Assembly: GCA_015231295.1 (NCBI GenBank)
Contig: JADGBU010000002.1
Span: 8,891 to 44,968 of the forward strand
Source: Magnetococcales bacterium
GTDB lineage: Bacteria; Pseudomonadota; Magnetococcia; Magnetococcales; Magnetaquicoccaceae
Length of the DNA stretch: 36,078 nt
Direction: 5' to 3'
Positions 18,105 to 28,138 of this stretch are shown one piece after another. Below the pieces are notes generated by a model. It worked only from the letters and a program-made list of their open reading frames with translations, was not told the DNA's origin and searched no databases. Both the position numbers and the translations under genes were made by a program. Position 1 is the stretch's first letter. Each line of letters opens with the position of its first letter.

Positions 18105-19337
18105 ATGGACGATCTGCTCTTCCTGGCGCACCGCATTCCCTACCCTCCCCGCAAAGGGGATAAAATCCGTTCCTATCATCTGCTGCGGGCACTGGCCGAA
18201 CGCTATCGCGTCCACCTGGGCGCCTTCGTCGATGACGCCGAAGACGAGTGTCACGGCGCGGCGGTAGCGGCCATCTGCACCGGTGAGACGCGATTGATCC
18301 AACTCGATCCGTGGCGCGCCAAATGGCGTGCCGTGCGGGGAGTGTTCACCGGTGATGCCCTGACCTTGCCCTATTACGATCATCCGCAGATGCGCGCCTG
18401 GGTCGGAGAGATCTTGCAGCGTCATCCGATTCGTCGGGTTGTGGTCTACTCGGCGGCTCCGGCGCAATTTCTGCGTGGAATCGATCCGTCGATCCGCCGG
18501 GTGATCGATTTCGTGGATGTCGATTCCGCCAAGTGGGGAGAGTACGCCGAAGGGCGTTCGGGCTTCGCCCGATGGCTCTATCGTCGCGAGTCGCGGGCGT
18601 TGCTGGCGGCGGAAAAGGAGATCGCCTCCACCTTCGATGCGGCCCTGTTCGTCAGCGAACCCGAGGCGGCCTTGTTCCGGAGTCTCGCCCCCGAATCGGA
18701 GGCCAAAATCGATTATTGGGAAAATGGCGTGGATCTGGAGTTTTTTTCGCCGGATCGCGACTATTCCAATCCGTTTCAACCCGGAGAGCTGCCACTGGTC
18801 TTTACCGGCGCGATGGACTATTGGCCCAATGTCGATGCCGTCACCTGGTTCGCTCATGAGGTGTTTCCCAGAGTGCGGAGTGCCATTCCCGAGGCCAGAT
18901 GGGTGATCGTGGGAGGTCGGCCAACCCGTGAGGTGTTGAAGCTGCGGGCGTTGCCCGGAGTGGTCGTGACCGGCAACGTGCCGGATGTGCGCCCCTGGTT
19001 GTATTGGTCCAAGGCGGCGGTGGCCCCGTTGCGGATCGCACGGGGGATTCAGAACAAGGTGCTGGAGGCCATGGCCATGGGGCGTCCGGTCTTGGCTACC
19101 TCTCAGGCCATGGAGGGGGTTCGTCATGGTCCGCTGTTGAGGCGCTGGATGGCCGATTCTCCGGATGAGTTGGTGGTCAAGGCGAAAGCGTTGCTGATGG
19201 GCGCGGATGAGGATGGGGCGCAGCCTGCTTGCGGTCAACTGGGGCGGGCCTTGATGCAGGAGCAGTATCATTGGGGCCGTAATCTGGCGCGGGCCATGGC
19301 GGCGGTGGAAGGTCTTCCAATGGGGTTTGGGGTTTAG
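18105..19337 (+). CDS. Glycosyltransferase, XrtA/PEP-CTERM system-associated type (TIGR03087-like)
   Basis: LLFLAHRIPYPPRKGDKIRSYHLLRALAERYRVHLGAFVDD...FVDVDSAKWGEYA...VFTGAMDYWPNVDAVTWFAHEVFP...IARGIQNKVLEAMAMGRPVLAT. Start at MDDLLFLAH; the upstream ORF extension reads repeat DNA. Confidence 0.88.
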   Translation: MDDLLFLAHRIPYPPRKGDKIRSYHLLRALAERYRVHLGAFVDDAEDECHGAAVAAICTGETRLIQLDPWRAKWRAVRGVFTGDALTLPYYDHPQMRAWVGEILQRHPIRRVVVYSAAPAQFLRGIDPSIRRVIDFVDVDSAKWGEYAEGRSGFARWLYRRESRALLAAEKEIASTFDAALFVSEPEAALFRSLAPESEAKIDYWENGVDLEFFSPDRDYSNPFQPGELPLVFTGAMDYWPNVDAVTWFAHEVFPRVRSAIPEARWVIVGGRPTREVLKLRALPGVVVTGNVPDVRPWLYWSKAAVAPLRIARGIQNKVLEAMAMGRPVLATSQAMEGVRHGPLLRRWMADSPDELVVKAKALLMGADEDGAQPACGQLGRALMQEQYHWGRNLARAMAAVEGLPMGFGV

Positions 19338-19400
19338 GGCGAAGTCTTTTTTGGGATGGATCGGAGGCGTGGTTTTTTGCAAGGCCGCCGTGTGCATGAT

Positions 19401-19437
19401 GCGAGATTCGTTTCCCAAAAGCGGAAACGAATCTCGC
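19401..19437. repeat. Long perfect inverted repeat (hairpin 1)
   Basis: GCGAGATTCGTTTCC-CAAAAGC-GGAAACGAATCTCGC, 15-bp perfect stem. Confidence 0.95.
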
Positions 19438-19453
19438 GAAGGCGGCGCGCGGC

Positions 19454-19482
19454 GCATGGTTCGCAAAAACCGCGAACCATGC
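19454..19482. repeat. Perfect inverted repeat (hairpin 2)
   Basis: GCATGGTTCGC-AAAAACC-GCGAACCATGC, 11-bp perfect stem. Confidence 0.95.
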
Positions 19483-19505
19483 TTCTTGAAAAGGGCGCGC
19501 TAAAA

Positions 19506-19603
19506 GCAAAACCCTGGGGGATGAATCCCCCAGACCCTCTCTTTTTTTTCAATAGCAAAACCCTGGGGGATGAATCCCCCAGACCCTCTCTTTTTTTTCA
19601 ATA
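19506..19603 (+). repeat. Two exact tandem copies of a 49-bp terminator-like repeat
   Basis: GCAAAACCCTGGGGGATGAATCCCCCAGACCCTCTCTTTTTTTTCAATA at 19506-19554 and 19555-19603; stem CTGGGGGA-TGAA-TCCCCCAG followed by T8. Confidence 0.95.
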
Positions 19604-19653
19604 GTGGGAACGACAGATTCCAAGCGGGGCCGGTTTGAAATCCCGGGGGGCTT

Positions 19654-21756
19654 TCAGCCTTCTCCGGGCAAAGCCAACTTGCTGAAATCGGCAATCTGCC
19701 CAAAAATGGCCCGAATTGCCCCCAATAACGCCAACCGATTGCGCCGTATCCCCTCATCCGGATCCATGACCAGTAAATCCTCGAAAAAGCGATCGATCGG
19801 TGCCCGAAGCGCGGCCAGAATTTCCAAGGTGGCGTCATAACGCTTTTCGATCAACAATGACTCGGTAGCGGTCAATGTCCGATTGAGCGCGACGAACAAC
19901 GCAGCCTCCGCCTCCTGCCCCAATCGCTCCGGATCCACCATGCCACCGATCTCCGCAGCCGGAGCCTTGCCCAACAGATTGGCGATCCGCTTGTTGGCCG
20001 CCACCAACGCCCCGAACGCCTCACGACTCTTGAAGCCGTGCAACGCCTCCACCCGGGCGGCCACATCGGTCAAATCATCCAAACGCACCGCCTGCACCGC
20101 ATCGATCAGATCGTGACTGTAACGGTGACGCAGATGAACCTCCAAACGACCCTGGATGAACTCCAACACCCCATCGGTGGTACTCTTGGCATCCCGCTCC
20201 AACACGCCGGCGGCGTACCCCCCATGCGCCAATAAAAAGATCTCCCGCAATCCCAACGAAAGCCCCGATCCATCGAGAATCATGCGGATCACCCCCAAGG
20301 CGGCGCGACGCAATCCGAAGGGATCCTTGGTTCCGGTGGGGGTCAATCCGATGCCGAAACAGCCCACCAGGGTATCGATCTTGTCCGCCAAAGCCACCAG
20401 CCGACCCAAAGCGGAGAGCGGCAAGGCATCTCCGGCCCCCTGGGGACGATAGTGCTCCTGAATCGCCAGAGCCACTTCCGCCGACTCTCCGGCGTGACGG
20501 GCATAATATCCACCCATCACCCCTTGCAACTCCGGGAACTCCCCGACCATGCCCGTCACCAGATCGCACTTGGCCAGCAATCCGGCCCGATGGGCCGACG
20601 CGCTCAAGGTCGGATCGAGACGGACCGCCAACGCTTCGGCCAACGCCGCGATGCGACGGGCCTTCTCTCCCACACTGCCCAGTCGGGCCTGGAAAACCAC
20701 CTTGTCGAGCGCGGGCAGACGCTCCGGCAACGGAATGCGTCGATCCTCCCGCCAATAGAAGGCGGCATCCTCCAGACGGGCCTTGAGCACCCGCTCATAG
20801 CCCCGGACCAATACCGCCGGATCCGGCGTTTCCAGATTGGCCACCGCCACGAAACAGGGCATCAGCCCTCCGGCCCCATCCTTCACCGGAAAATATTTCT
20901 GATGATACTTCATCGAGGTGGCCAGCACCTCCGGGGGAATCTCCAGATATCCCGGCGCAAACCGACCCATCATCGGCACCGGCCATTCGGTCAGTCCGGC
21001 GTTTTCGATCACCAGGCTCTCATCCAGCACCGCCTCGCCCCCCTCTCCGGAGGCCAGACGGGTCACGCCTTCCCGGATCACCCGAGCCCGCTCCTCCAAA
21101 GAGAGCATCACCCGGTTGTCCGCCAGGGTGGCAAGATACTCCCCCGCATCCCGAACCGGAAACGAACCCGGAGCCATGAACCGATGTCCACGCGTAGCCC
21201 GGCCTCCGGTCACGCTCTCCGAGGCCCGTGCGGGCAGTTCGATCCCGTCGAGCAGGGCCACCATCCAGCGGATCGGACGAACGAACCGGGTCTGTCCGCT
21301 GCCCCAACGCATCGATTTGGGCCAGGGGAACGCGATCAGCAGTTCGGCCATCAGGCCGGGCAGGATGGTCCGGGCGTCGCCGCCCGGCGTGCGGATGGTG
21401 CAGGCCAGATAGCTCCCTTTGGGGGTTTCGAGACGTTCCAACGCCTCGACCGTGGTGCCGCAGGAGTGCGCGAACCCTTCGGTGGCGCGGGTGGGTCGTC
21501 CCTGATCGTCGAAGGCCCGTTCCAACGCCGGTCCCTTGCGGGTTTCGGAACGGTCCGCCTGACAAGAGGCGATCCCCGTCACCGACAACGCCAGACGACG
21601 CGGCGTGCCGTGACACCACGCCAGACGGGTATCGCCGGAGGCAAGACCGGCCCCTTCCAGAGCGGTCATCATGGCGGTGCCGAAATGGCGGATCGCTTCG
21701 GTCAGCATGCGGGCGGGAATCTCTTCGCAGCCGATTTCCCACAACAGATCGCTCAT
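19654..21756 (-). CDS. glyS: Glycine--tRNA ligase beta subunit
   Basis: 700 aa; [107 protein letters not shown]. Confidence 0.97.
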   Translation of the reverse strand: MSDLLWEIGCEEIPARMLTEAIRHFGTAMMTALEGAGLASGDTRLAWCHGTPRRLALSVTGIASCQADRSETRKGPALERAFDDQGRPTRATEGFAHSCGTTVEALERLETPKGSYLACTIRTPGGDARTILPGLMAELLIAFPWPKSMRWGSGQTRFVRPIRWMVALLDGIELPARASESVTGGRATRGHRFMAPGSFPVRDAGEYLATLADNRVMLSLEERARVIREGVTRLASGEGGEAVLDESLVIENAGLTEWPVPMMGRFAPGYLEIPPEVLATSMKYHQKYFPVKDGAGGLMPCFVAVANLETPDPAVLVRGYERVLKARLEDAAFYWREDRRIPLPERLPALDKVVFQARLGSVGEKARRIAALAEALAVRLDPTLSASAHRAGLLAKCDLVTGMVGEFPELQGVMGGYYARHAGESAEVALAIQEHYRPQGAGDALPLSALGRLVALADKIDTLVGCFGIGLTPTGTKDPFGLRRAALGVIRMILDGSGLSLGLREIFLLAHGGYAAGVLERDAKSTTDGVLEFIQGRLEVHLRHRYSHDLIDAVQAVRLDDLTDVAARVEALHGFKSREAFGALVAANKRIANLLGKAPAAEIGGMVDPERLGQEAEAALFVALNRTLTATESLLIEKRYDATLEILAALRAPIDRFFEDLLVMDPDEGIRRNRLALLGAIRAIFGQIADFSKLALPGEG

Positions 21757-22634
21757 GAGCGTGCTCCCCCTTTGATGAGCGGATGACCCAGGGCCGCGCG
21801 TTGCGCCGCGAATCCTTCCGCCGTCACTTTGGCCATGGTCCGCACCCGACCGATGAAGCGCGCGCGCTCGGTGACGCTGATGGCGCCCCGGGCATCGAGC
21901 AGATTGAAGACGTGTGAACCGTGAATCACCTGTTCATAGGCCGGACCCGGCAGTTGACGGGCGGCCAGGGCGAGGGCTTCGGTTTCGAACATGTCGAACA
22001 GTTGAAACAGACGCTCCACATTGGCGGCCTGGAAGTTGTAGCCGGAAAAATCCGCCTCCTCCTGCTGGTGGACATCCCCGTAGGTGATGCCCGGCGTCCA
22101 GATGAGGTCGTAGACATTTTCCTTGCCCTGGATATACATGGCGAGACGCTCCAGACCATAGGTCAACTCGCCGGAGATCAGAGGCAGATCGATCCCCCCC
22201 ACCTGCTGAAAATAGGTGAACTGGGTCACTTCCATGCCATCGAGCCACACCTCCCAACCCAGGCCCCAGGCGCCGAGGGTGGGGCTTTCCCAGTCGTCTT
22301 CCACGAATCGGATGTCGTGGGCGCGCGGATCGATGCCGATGGCCGCCAGCGATTCCAGATAGAGATCCTGAATCTCATCCGGAGAGGGCTTGAGAATCAC
22401 CTGAAATTGATAATACCGTTGCAACCGGTTGGGATTCTCTCCATACCGGCCATCCGTGGGACGGCGGGAAGGCTGCACATAGGCGACGTTCCAGGGTTCC
22501 GGACCCAGCGAACGCAAAAACGTGGCGGGATGAAAGGTGCCGGCTCCCATTTCCATGTCGTGCGGTTGCAGCAGCACGCACCCCTTTTGCGACCAGTAGG
22601 TCTGCAAGGACAGAATCAGTTCTTGAAATGTCAC
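21753..22634 (-). CDS. glyQ: Glycine--tRNA ligase alpha subunit
   Basis: [74 protein letters not shown] start inferred; ATGA overlap with glyS. Confidence 0.97.
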   Translation of the reverse strand: MTFQELILSLQTYWSQKGCVLLQPHDMEMGAGTFHPATFLRSLGPEPWNVAYVQPSRRPTDGRYGENPNRLQRYYQFQVILKPSPDEIQDLYLESLAAIGIDPRAHDIRFVEDDWESPTLGAWGLGWEVWLDGMEVTQFTYFQQVGGIDLPLISGELTYGLERLAMYIQGKENVYDLIWTPGITYGDVHQQEEADFSGYNFQAANVERLFQLFDMFETEALALAARQLPGPAYEQVIHGSHVFNLLDARGAISVTERARFIGRVRTMAKVTAEGFAAQRAALGHPLIKGGARS

Positions 22635-22725
22635 GGTCCACTCCTTGTGGCGCGTTCCGGAATGAGGGATGATCAAGGATGAAGGGGTATGTACCCGTTC
22701 GCGATCATCTCTTCAAGGAGATTTC

Positions 22726-23976
22726 GTGCAAGCCATGTCCATTTACGGTCTGACCATCCTCGCGGCCCTGGTGGCGGGATTCCTTTTGGATACGCTGATG
22801 GTGTGGCTCAACCGGCAGGCCATGTCGGCCCCACCCCCGGAACGGGTGATGGCCTTCATCGATCCCGATACCTGGAAAAAAACCATCGCCTACGCCAAGG
22901 CCAGAGCCCTCCTCGATATCGTGGCTTCCGGCAGCAAGCTGATCGCCCTGTTGATCTGGTGGTTTGCGGGAGGCTTCCCGTGGCTCGACCGGCTGGTGCT
23001 CTCCTGGGAGTTGGGAACCCTTGGCAGCGCGGCGGTTTACGTGGGATTGCTGCTGTTGGCCTTCAAGCTTTTTTCTCAGCCGTTCAAGATCTACAACACT
23101 TTCGTGCTCGAAGCCCGATTCGGTTTCAATCGCGCCTCGGCATTCACCTTCGTGGGGGATCGGGCCAAGGGATTTCTGCTCTCTCTGGTATTGGGCGGCC
23201 CCTTTCTGATCGCGGTGCTGTTCTTTTTCCATTACAAGGGGCAGTGGGCCTGGCTCTATTTCTGGATCACCGCCTCCGCCGGAGTGATTTTCGTCCAGTA
23301 TCTGGCTCCGATTCTGCTGATGCCGCTGTTCAACCGTTTCACCCCGTTGGCGGATGGACCACTCCGACAGGCGATGCAAAGCTATCTGCAACAGGTGGGG
23401 GTATCGGGCGATGGCATCTTCACCATGGACGGCTCCCGTCGTTCCGGACGGACCAACGCCTTCGTTACCGGATTGGGTCGCTGGCGGCGGATCGTGCTGT
23501 TCGACACCCTGCTGCAACGCCACTCCATCCCCGAAGTGGTGGCCGTGCTGGCGCATGAGGTGGGACATCATTGCCTGGGTCACATTCCCCGCATCACCGC
23601 CGTGGCCGTGGCCCATTTGGGCGTGATGAGCGCGCTGTTGTCCCTGGCGATGCATCAACCCGCCCTGCATCACGATTTCTTGATGGAACGGGTGACGCTT
23701 CACGGCGGGGTGATTTTTTTCATTCTGCTGGCGGTTCCCCTCGATCTGATCGCCGGACCGATCCTCAAGGCGATCTCCCGTCATCACGAGTATGCCGCCG
23801 ATCGCTTCGCCGCCTCCACCCTGTCCGATCCCGTCGCCCTGGTGGATACCCTGAAACGGTTGGCCAAGGACAATCTCACCTTGTTGACGCCCCATCCCTG
23901 GCATGTGATCTGGCATCACGGTCATCCGCCGATCCTGTGGCGCATCGAGGCGATCGAGCGGGAAATCAACCGGTGA
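22726..23976 (+). CDS. M48 family metallopeptidase (Ste24/CAAX prenyl protease type)
   Basis: Multi-TM, zinc motif VLAHEVGHHCLGH, SRHHEYAADRFAA; GTG start supported by AAGGAG upstream. Confidence 0.92.
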   Translation: MQAMSIYGLTILAALVAGFLLDTLMVWLNRQAMSAPPPERVMAFIDPDTWKKTIAYAKARALLDIVASGSKLIALLIWWFAGGFPWLDRLVLSWELGTLGSAAVYVGLLLLAFKLFSQPFKIYNTFVLEARFGFNRASAFTFVGDRAKGFLLSLVLGGPFLIAVLFFFHYKGQWAWLYFWITASAGVIFVQYLAPILLMPLFNRFTPLADGPLRQAMQSYLQQVGVSGDGIFTMDGSRRSGRTNAFVTGLGRWRRIVLFDTLLQRHSIPEVVAVLAHEVGHHCLGHIPRITAVAVAHLGVMSALLSLAMHQPALHHDFLMERVTLHGGVIFFILLAVPLDLIAGPILKAISRHHEYAADRFAASTLSDPVALVDTLKRLAKDNLTLLTPHPWHVIWHHGHPPILWRIEAIEREINR

Positions 23977-24078
23977 AAAAAATTCCCAAGGTGGCCCCCC
24001 CATCGCAAAACAGCCTCCCGTTTCCGCCCTGGCTGGCGAACCCGACCGATTTGATGCTATACAGCCCGATTCGATCCA

Positions 24079-24133
24079 GATGCGACACAGGGTCGCATCG
24101 GTTGATTCCCTGTTGATGGTTGACATTCAACCA
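24079..24133 (+). promoter_or_regulatory. Two consecutive perfect inverted repeats upstream of ppk2
   Basis: GATGCGAC-ACAGG-GTCGCATC (24079-24099) and TGGTTGA-CAT-TCAACCA (24117-24133), ending 17 nt before the ATG. Confidence 0.5.
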
Positions 24134-24150
24134 TACGAGGAGACTCTCTC

Positions 24151-25134
24151 ATGCAAGAAAACGACGAAGAAAGGAAAGAAGACGTGGGCGATAAAGAAGT
24201 CACCGAAATCAAGGAGGTCAAGGAAGCCAAGGAATCCAAGGAGCCCAAAGCCCCCAAGGAGCCCAAAGCCCCCAAGGAGCCCAAAGCCGCCAAAGGCGAA
24301 GGCATGGTCTCTCTGGAAAATACTCCGGTCCTCAAGACCCGACACGCCAAAATCAGCGAAGAGGATTATCTCAAGGAACTCTCCAGACTGCATGTCGAAC
24401 TGGTGAAGCTGCAAGAGTGGATCCGGGTCAAGGGTCTGAAGGTGGTGGTGCTGTTCGAGGGTCGTGACGCCGCCGGCAAGGGTGGGGTGATCAAGCGCAT
24501 CACCGAACCGTTGAGCCCGCGTATCGTCAAGGTGGTGGCTCTGGGCACGCCCACCGAGCGGGAAAAGAGTCAGTGGTATTTTCAACGCTACATCCCTCAT
24601 CTGCCCGCCGCCGGAGAGATGGTGCTCTTCGACCGCAGCTGGTACAACCGCGCGGGCGTGGAACGGGTGATGGGCTTCTGTACCGATGAGGAGTATCAGG
24701 AGTTCTTGCGTTCCTGTCCCGAATTCGAACGGATGCTGGTTCGTTCCGGGATCATTCTGATCAAATACTGGTTCTCGGTGAGCGACAAGGAGCAGGAGAA
24801 ACGATTCCTGAGCCGCACCAAGGATCCCACCAAACAGTGGAAAGTCAGTCCCATGGATCTGGAATCCCGCATGCGTTGGGAAGAGTACTCCCGCGCCAAG
24901 GATGCCATGTTCGCCTATACCGACATCAAGCAGGTGCCCTGGTATGTGGTGGATGCGGATGTCAAGCCGCATGCCCGCCTCAACTGCATCAGCCATCTGC
25001 TGAGCCAGATCCCCTATGAGGATCTGCTCACCACCAAGCAGCCGATGAAACTGCCGCCCCGCAAAAAATCCTCCGGGTATGTCCGTCCGCCCATCGAGGA
25101 ACAGACCTGGGTGCCCTACAAGTATCACGGGTGA
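24151..25134 (+). CDS. ppk2: Polyphosphate kinase 2 family protein with Lys/Glu-rich N-terminal extension
   Basis: VVVLFEGRDAAGKGGVIKRITEPLSPRIVKVVALGTPTEREKSQWYFQRYIPHLPAAGEMVLFDRSWYNRAGVERVMGF; upstream GAGGAG. Confidence 0.96.
   Translation: MQENDEERKEDVGDKEVTEIKEVKEAKESKEPKAPKEPKAPKEPKAAKGEGMVSLENTPVLKTRHAKISEEDYLKELSRLHVELVKLQEWIRVKGLKVVVLFEGRDAAGKGGVIKRITEPLSPRIVKVVALGTPTEREKSQWYFQRYIPHLPAAGEMVLFDRSWYNRAGVERVMGFCTDEEYQEFLRSCPEFERMLVRSGIILIKYWFSVSDKEQEKRFLSRTKDPTKQWKVSPMDLESRMRWEEYSRAKDAMFAYTDIKQVPWYVVDADVKPHARLNCISHLLSQIPYEDLLTTKQPMKLPPRKKSSGYVRPPIEEQTWVPYKYHG
24238..24291 (+). repeat. Three in-frame copies of an 18-bp repeat (KEPKAP) in the ppk2 N-terminus
   Basis: AAGGAGCCCAAAGCCCCC x2 then AAGGAGCCCAAAGCCGCC. 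Confidence 0.95.
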
Positions 25135-25152
25135 TCCGGTCGGTGCCGAATG

Positions 25153-25184
25153 AAAACAGGGGGAGCGATCCCCCTGTTTTTTTT
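25153..25184 (+). terminator. Rho-independent terminator of ppk2
   Basis: AAAACAGGGGG-AGCGAT-CCCCCTGTTTT followed by TTTT. Confidence 0.92.
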
Positions 25185-25235
25185 GCGCCCGATTTCCGGG
25201 CGTGATCGCGAAATCTCCCCCCGGAGCGGGGAGGA

Positions 25236-26255
25236 TCAGTATTCGTGCATGAAGGCGTAGGGATTCCACTCCAGGGGCGGAGCCTGCATCAGCAACACCT
25301 GCTCCCGCAACGAGAGGAGATGATTGTCCCAATAGCGCGGCGCGTCGAACCAGGGAAAAGCGCGCGGAAAGGCGGGATCATCCCAGCGACGGGCGATCCA
25401 GGCGGCGTAGTGGATCATGCGCAGGGTCCGCAACGCCTCCACCAGATGCACCTCGCGGGGGTTGAAGTCGTGAAATTTGCGATAGCCGCGCAACAAGGCC
25501 GAAAATTGAGTGCCCTGCTCATCCCGATCCCCGGAAAGACACATCCAGAGATCCTGAATGGCCGGTCCCATGCGGGCGTCGTCGAAGTCCACGAACAGCG
25601 GTCCGTTATCGGTCCAGAGAATGTTGCCCGAATGACAATCCCCGTGCAGACGGATGGCTTTGGGATGTCCGGCCAGATCGTAGGCGCGCCGGATCAGGCT
25701 CAGGAGTTCGCTGGTGAGGGTTTCGTAGGTGGTGCGAAGCTCTACGGGAATGAACTTCGATTCCATGAGAAAGCGATGGGGTTCCACGCCGAAGCTTTCC
25801 ACGTCGAGGGTGGGACGGGCCACGAAAGGCCGGGTGGCTCCCAATGCGTGAATGCGTCCCAACGCCAATCCCAACCGTTCCAGGTGATCGAGATTTTCCA
25901 GATCGGGAGCCCGACCGCCACATTTGGGATAAATGGCGAAGCGAAACCCTGCCCAATTGTGGAGCGTCTGACCGGAGGAGTCCACCAACGGCGCGATCAC
26001 CGGGATTTCCAGATCGGCCAGTTGCAGGGTGAAACGATGTTCCTCCAGGATGGCGGCCTGATTCCAGCGGCCCTTGCGGTAGAATTTGACGATCAGGGCG
26101 TTTCCCTCTTCCACCCCCACCTGATAGACCCGGTTTTCGAAGCTGTTGAGTGCCAACAATCGACCATCACAGCGATAACCGAGGCTCTCCACCGCATCCA
26201 GGATCACTTCGGGGCTGAGATTTTTGTACGGGGTCTTGTTGGGATGTCCGGACAT
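25236..26255 (-). CDS. srkA: Stress response kinase SrkA/YihE/RdoA-like
   Basis: ENRVYQVGVEEGNALIVKFYRKGRWNQAAILEEHRF, IRLHGDCHSGNILW, FVDFDDARMGPAIQDLWM; start at MSGHPNKTPYKNL. Confidence 0.93.
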   Translation of the reverse strand: MSGHPNKTPYKNLSPEVILDAVESLGYRCDGRLLALNSFENRVYQVGVEEGNALIVKFYRKGRWNQAAILEEHRFTLQLADLEIPVIAPLVDSSGQTLHNWAGFRFAIYPKCGGRAPDLENLDHLERLGLALGRIHALGATRPFVARPTLDVESFGVEPHRFLMESKFIPVELRTTYETLTSELLSLIRRAYDLAGHPKAIRLHGDCHSGNILWTDNGPLFVDFDDARMGPAIQDLWMCLSGDRDEQGTQFSALLRGYRKFHDFNPREVHLVEALRTLRMIHYAAWIARRWDDPAFPRAFPWFDAPRYWDNHLLSLREQVLLMQAPPLEWNPYAFMHEY

Positions 26256-26393
26256 GCGCCTTGCGAATCCATGTTGAACGGGTCGGGAACAGAGGAGACG
26301 GGAGGATCGCCGCGCCCTTGTCATTTTATCCGGTGATTATCTCTTGTTTGTCGTCGCGGGGAAAGGGATGCAGATGCGGATGGCAGGCAAGAA

Positions 26394-26422
26394 AAGCCCC
26401 GATCTCATCGAGACCGGGGCTT
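26394..26422 (-). terminator. Terminator-like hairpin downstream of the small ORF
   Basis: AAGCCCCG...CGGGGCTT with T-rich stretch following on the minus strand (CTTTTCTT). Confidence 0.7.
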
Positions 26423-26470
26423 GCGAAAGCCGGAATCAAACCAAGGGGAGGAGCGGTCAGGAGTGAAGGC

Positions 26471-26662
26471 TCACTCTTGCCAGACCGGATGCACCACGGC
26501 GGTAATGTGAAAGTCCCGGCTCTCTTGTCCGAGTTTGGCGGGGTTGCCGGACTGACGATCACCGACCTTGTAGTTTTCCCGTCCGTCGGAAAGAATATAC
26601 CAGCTTTTCCGGGTCTTGGCGGCGTTTTCCCGTGCCGCGACAACGGCTTCGTTATACGTCAT
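26471..26662 (-). CDS. Small hypothetical protein (63 aa)
   Basis: MTYNEAVVAARENAAKTRKSWYILSDGRENYKVGDRQSGNPAKLGQESRDFHITAVVHPVWQE; SD-like GAGG upstream, terminator downstream. Confidence 0.65.
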   Translation of the reverse strand: MTYNEAVVAARENAAKTRKSWYILSDGRENYKVGDRQSGNPAKLGQESRDFHITAVVHPVWQE

Positions 26663-27096
26663 GGCGGATCCTCGATGATTAAAAGCGTTCATTTTCTCTT
26701 CTTTGGTGTTGCCGGTTTTTGGTCCGGATTGAATTCCGGACTGGCCATGGAATGATTTTCATGGCATGATGATTGAATGAAAAGGAGTTCGTCGCTGTGA
26801 ATCCGCGCTTTGGATCCGGTGAAACCGACGGAATCTCCGAAGCGGCCATTGTGAATGTGTGAATACATACTAATTTGTTTCTCCCGGAAAACAACGGCAT
26901 TCTGCCTGGAATGGCGATGGAGTTCAAGGGAAAAATTCATTTTTTGCTATTGATTGTTTTTGTTTGATTTTTTGATTCATGATGCCTATGGATCATTCGA
27001 ATTGATGGGAATGGAAGCCGAGGGTTTCGTGCCTGGATCTTGCGGGATTTCGGCATCGGGTCGGACATGCGACAGCACTGGTTTGGGAGAACGGGC

Positions 27097-28059
27097 ATGA
27101 ACAGATTTGCGGGCAGACGGGTTTTGGTGACGGGTGGCGCCGGTTTTCTGGGGTCGCATTTATGCGCGCGACTTCTGGAGGAAGGCGCGGATGTGCTGTG
27201 TGTGGATAATTTTTTTACCGGCAACAAAAAGAATATCCTCACCCTTATGGATAATCCCCTGTTCGAGCTGTTGCGTCACGATGTCACCTTCCCTTTGTAT
27301 GTGGAAGTGGATGAAATTTTCAATCTGGCCTGTCCCGCCTCTCCGGTTCACTATCAATTCGATCCGGTTCAGACCACCAAAACCAGCGTTCACGGGGCGA
27401 TCAACATGTTGGGGCTGGCCAAGCGGGTCCGGGCGCGGATCATGCAGGCTTCCACCAGCGAGGTCTATGGGGATCCGATGGTCCATCCCCAGACCGAAGC
27501 GTATTGGGGACATGTCAATCCCATCGGGCCGCGTTCCTGTTACGACGAAGGCAAACGGTGTGCCGAAACGCTCTTTTTCGACTATCACCGTCAGCATCGG
27601 TTACGGATCAAGGTGGCGCGCATTTTCAACACCTATGGCCCCCGCATGCATCCCAACGATGGACGGGTGGTTTCCAACTTCGTGGTTCAGGCGTTGCGGG
27701 GCGATCCCATCACGGTTTACGGAGACGGAGCGCAGACCCGCTCCTTCTGTTATGTCGATGACATGGTGGAGGGCTTCCTGCGCCTGATGACCTCTCCGGA
27801 TGACTTTATGGGACCGGTGAATCTGGGCAATCCCGGAGAGTTCACCATGCTGGAGCTGGCCAGCAAGGTGGTGGAGCTGACCCATTCCAAATCCCGGATC
27901 GTTTTCGAGCCGTTGCCCACCGACGATCCCCGGCAGCGTCGTCCGGACATCACCCTGGCCGCCGAAAAACTGGAGTGGGCACCCACGATCGCCCTCGAAG
28001 AGGGATTGCGTCGCACCATCGCCTATTTTGACGCCATCCTGTCGGATCGATCCGCATGA
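27097..28059 (+). CDS. UDP-glucuronate decarboxylase-like SDR epimerase
   Basis: [87 protein letters not shown]. Confidence 0.93.
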   Translation: MNRFAGRRVLVTGGAGFLGSHLCARLLEEGADVLCVDNFFTGNKKNILTLMDNPLFELLRHDVTFPLYVEVDEIFNLACPASPVHYQFDPVQTTKTSVHGAINMLGLAKRVRARIMQASTSEVYGDPMVHPQTEAYWGHVNPIGPRSCYDEGKRCAETLFFDYHRQHRLRIKVARIFNTYGPRMHPNDGRVVSNFVVQALRGDPITVYGDGAQTRSFCYVDDMVEGFLRLMTSPDDFMGPVNLGNPGEFTMLELASKVVELTHSKSRIVFEPLPTDDPRQRRPDITLAAEKLEWAPTIALEEGLRRTIAYFDAILSDRSA

Positions 28060-28138
28060 ATCGAACGCGCGCCTCCATGACGCCTCCGGGGGGTATCCGC
28101 CTTCCGGAGATTCACCGACCCCTTCAGGCCTCCCGCCC

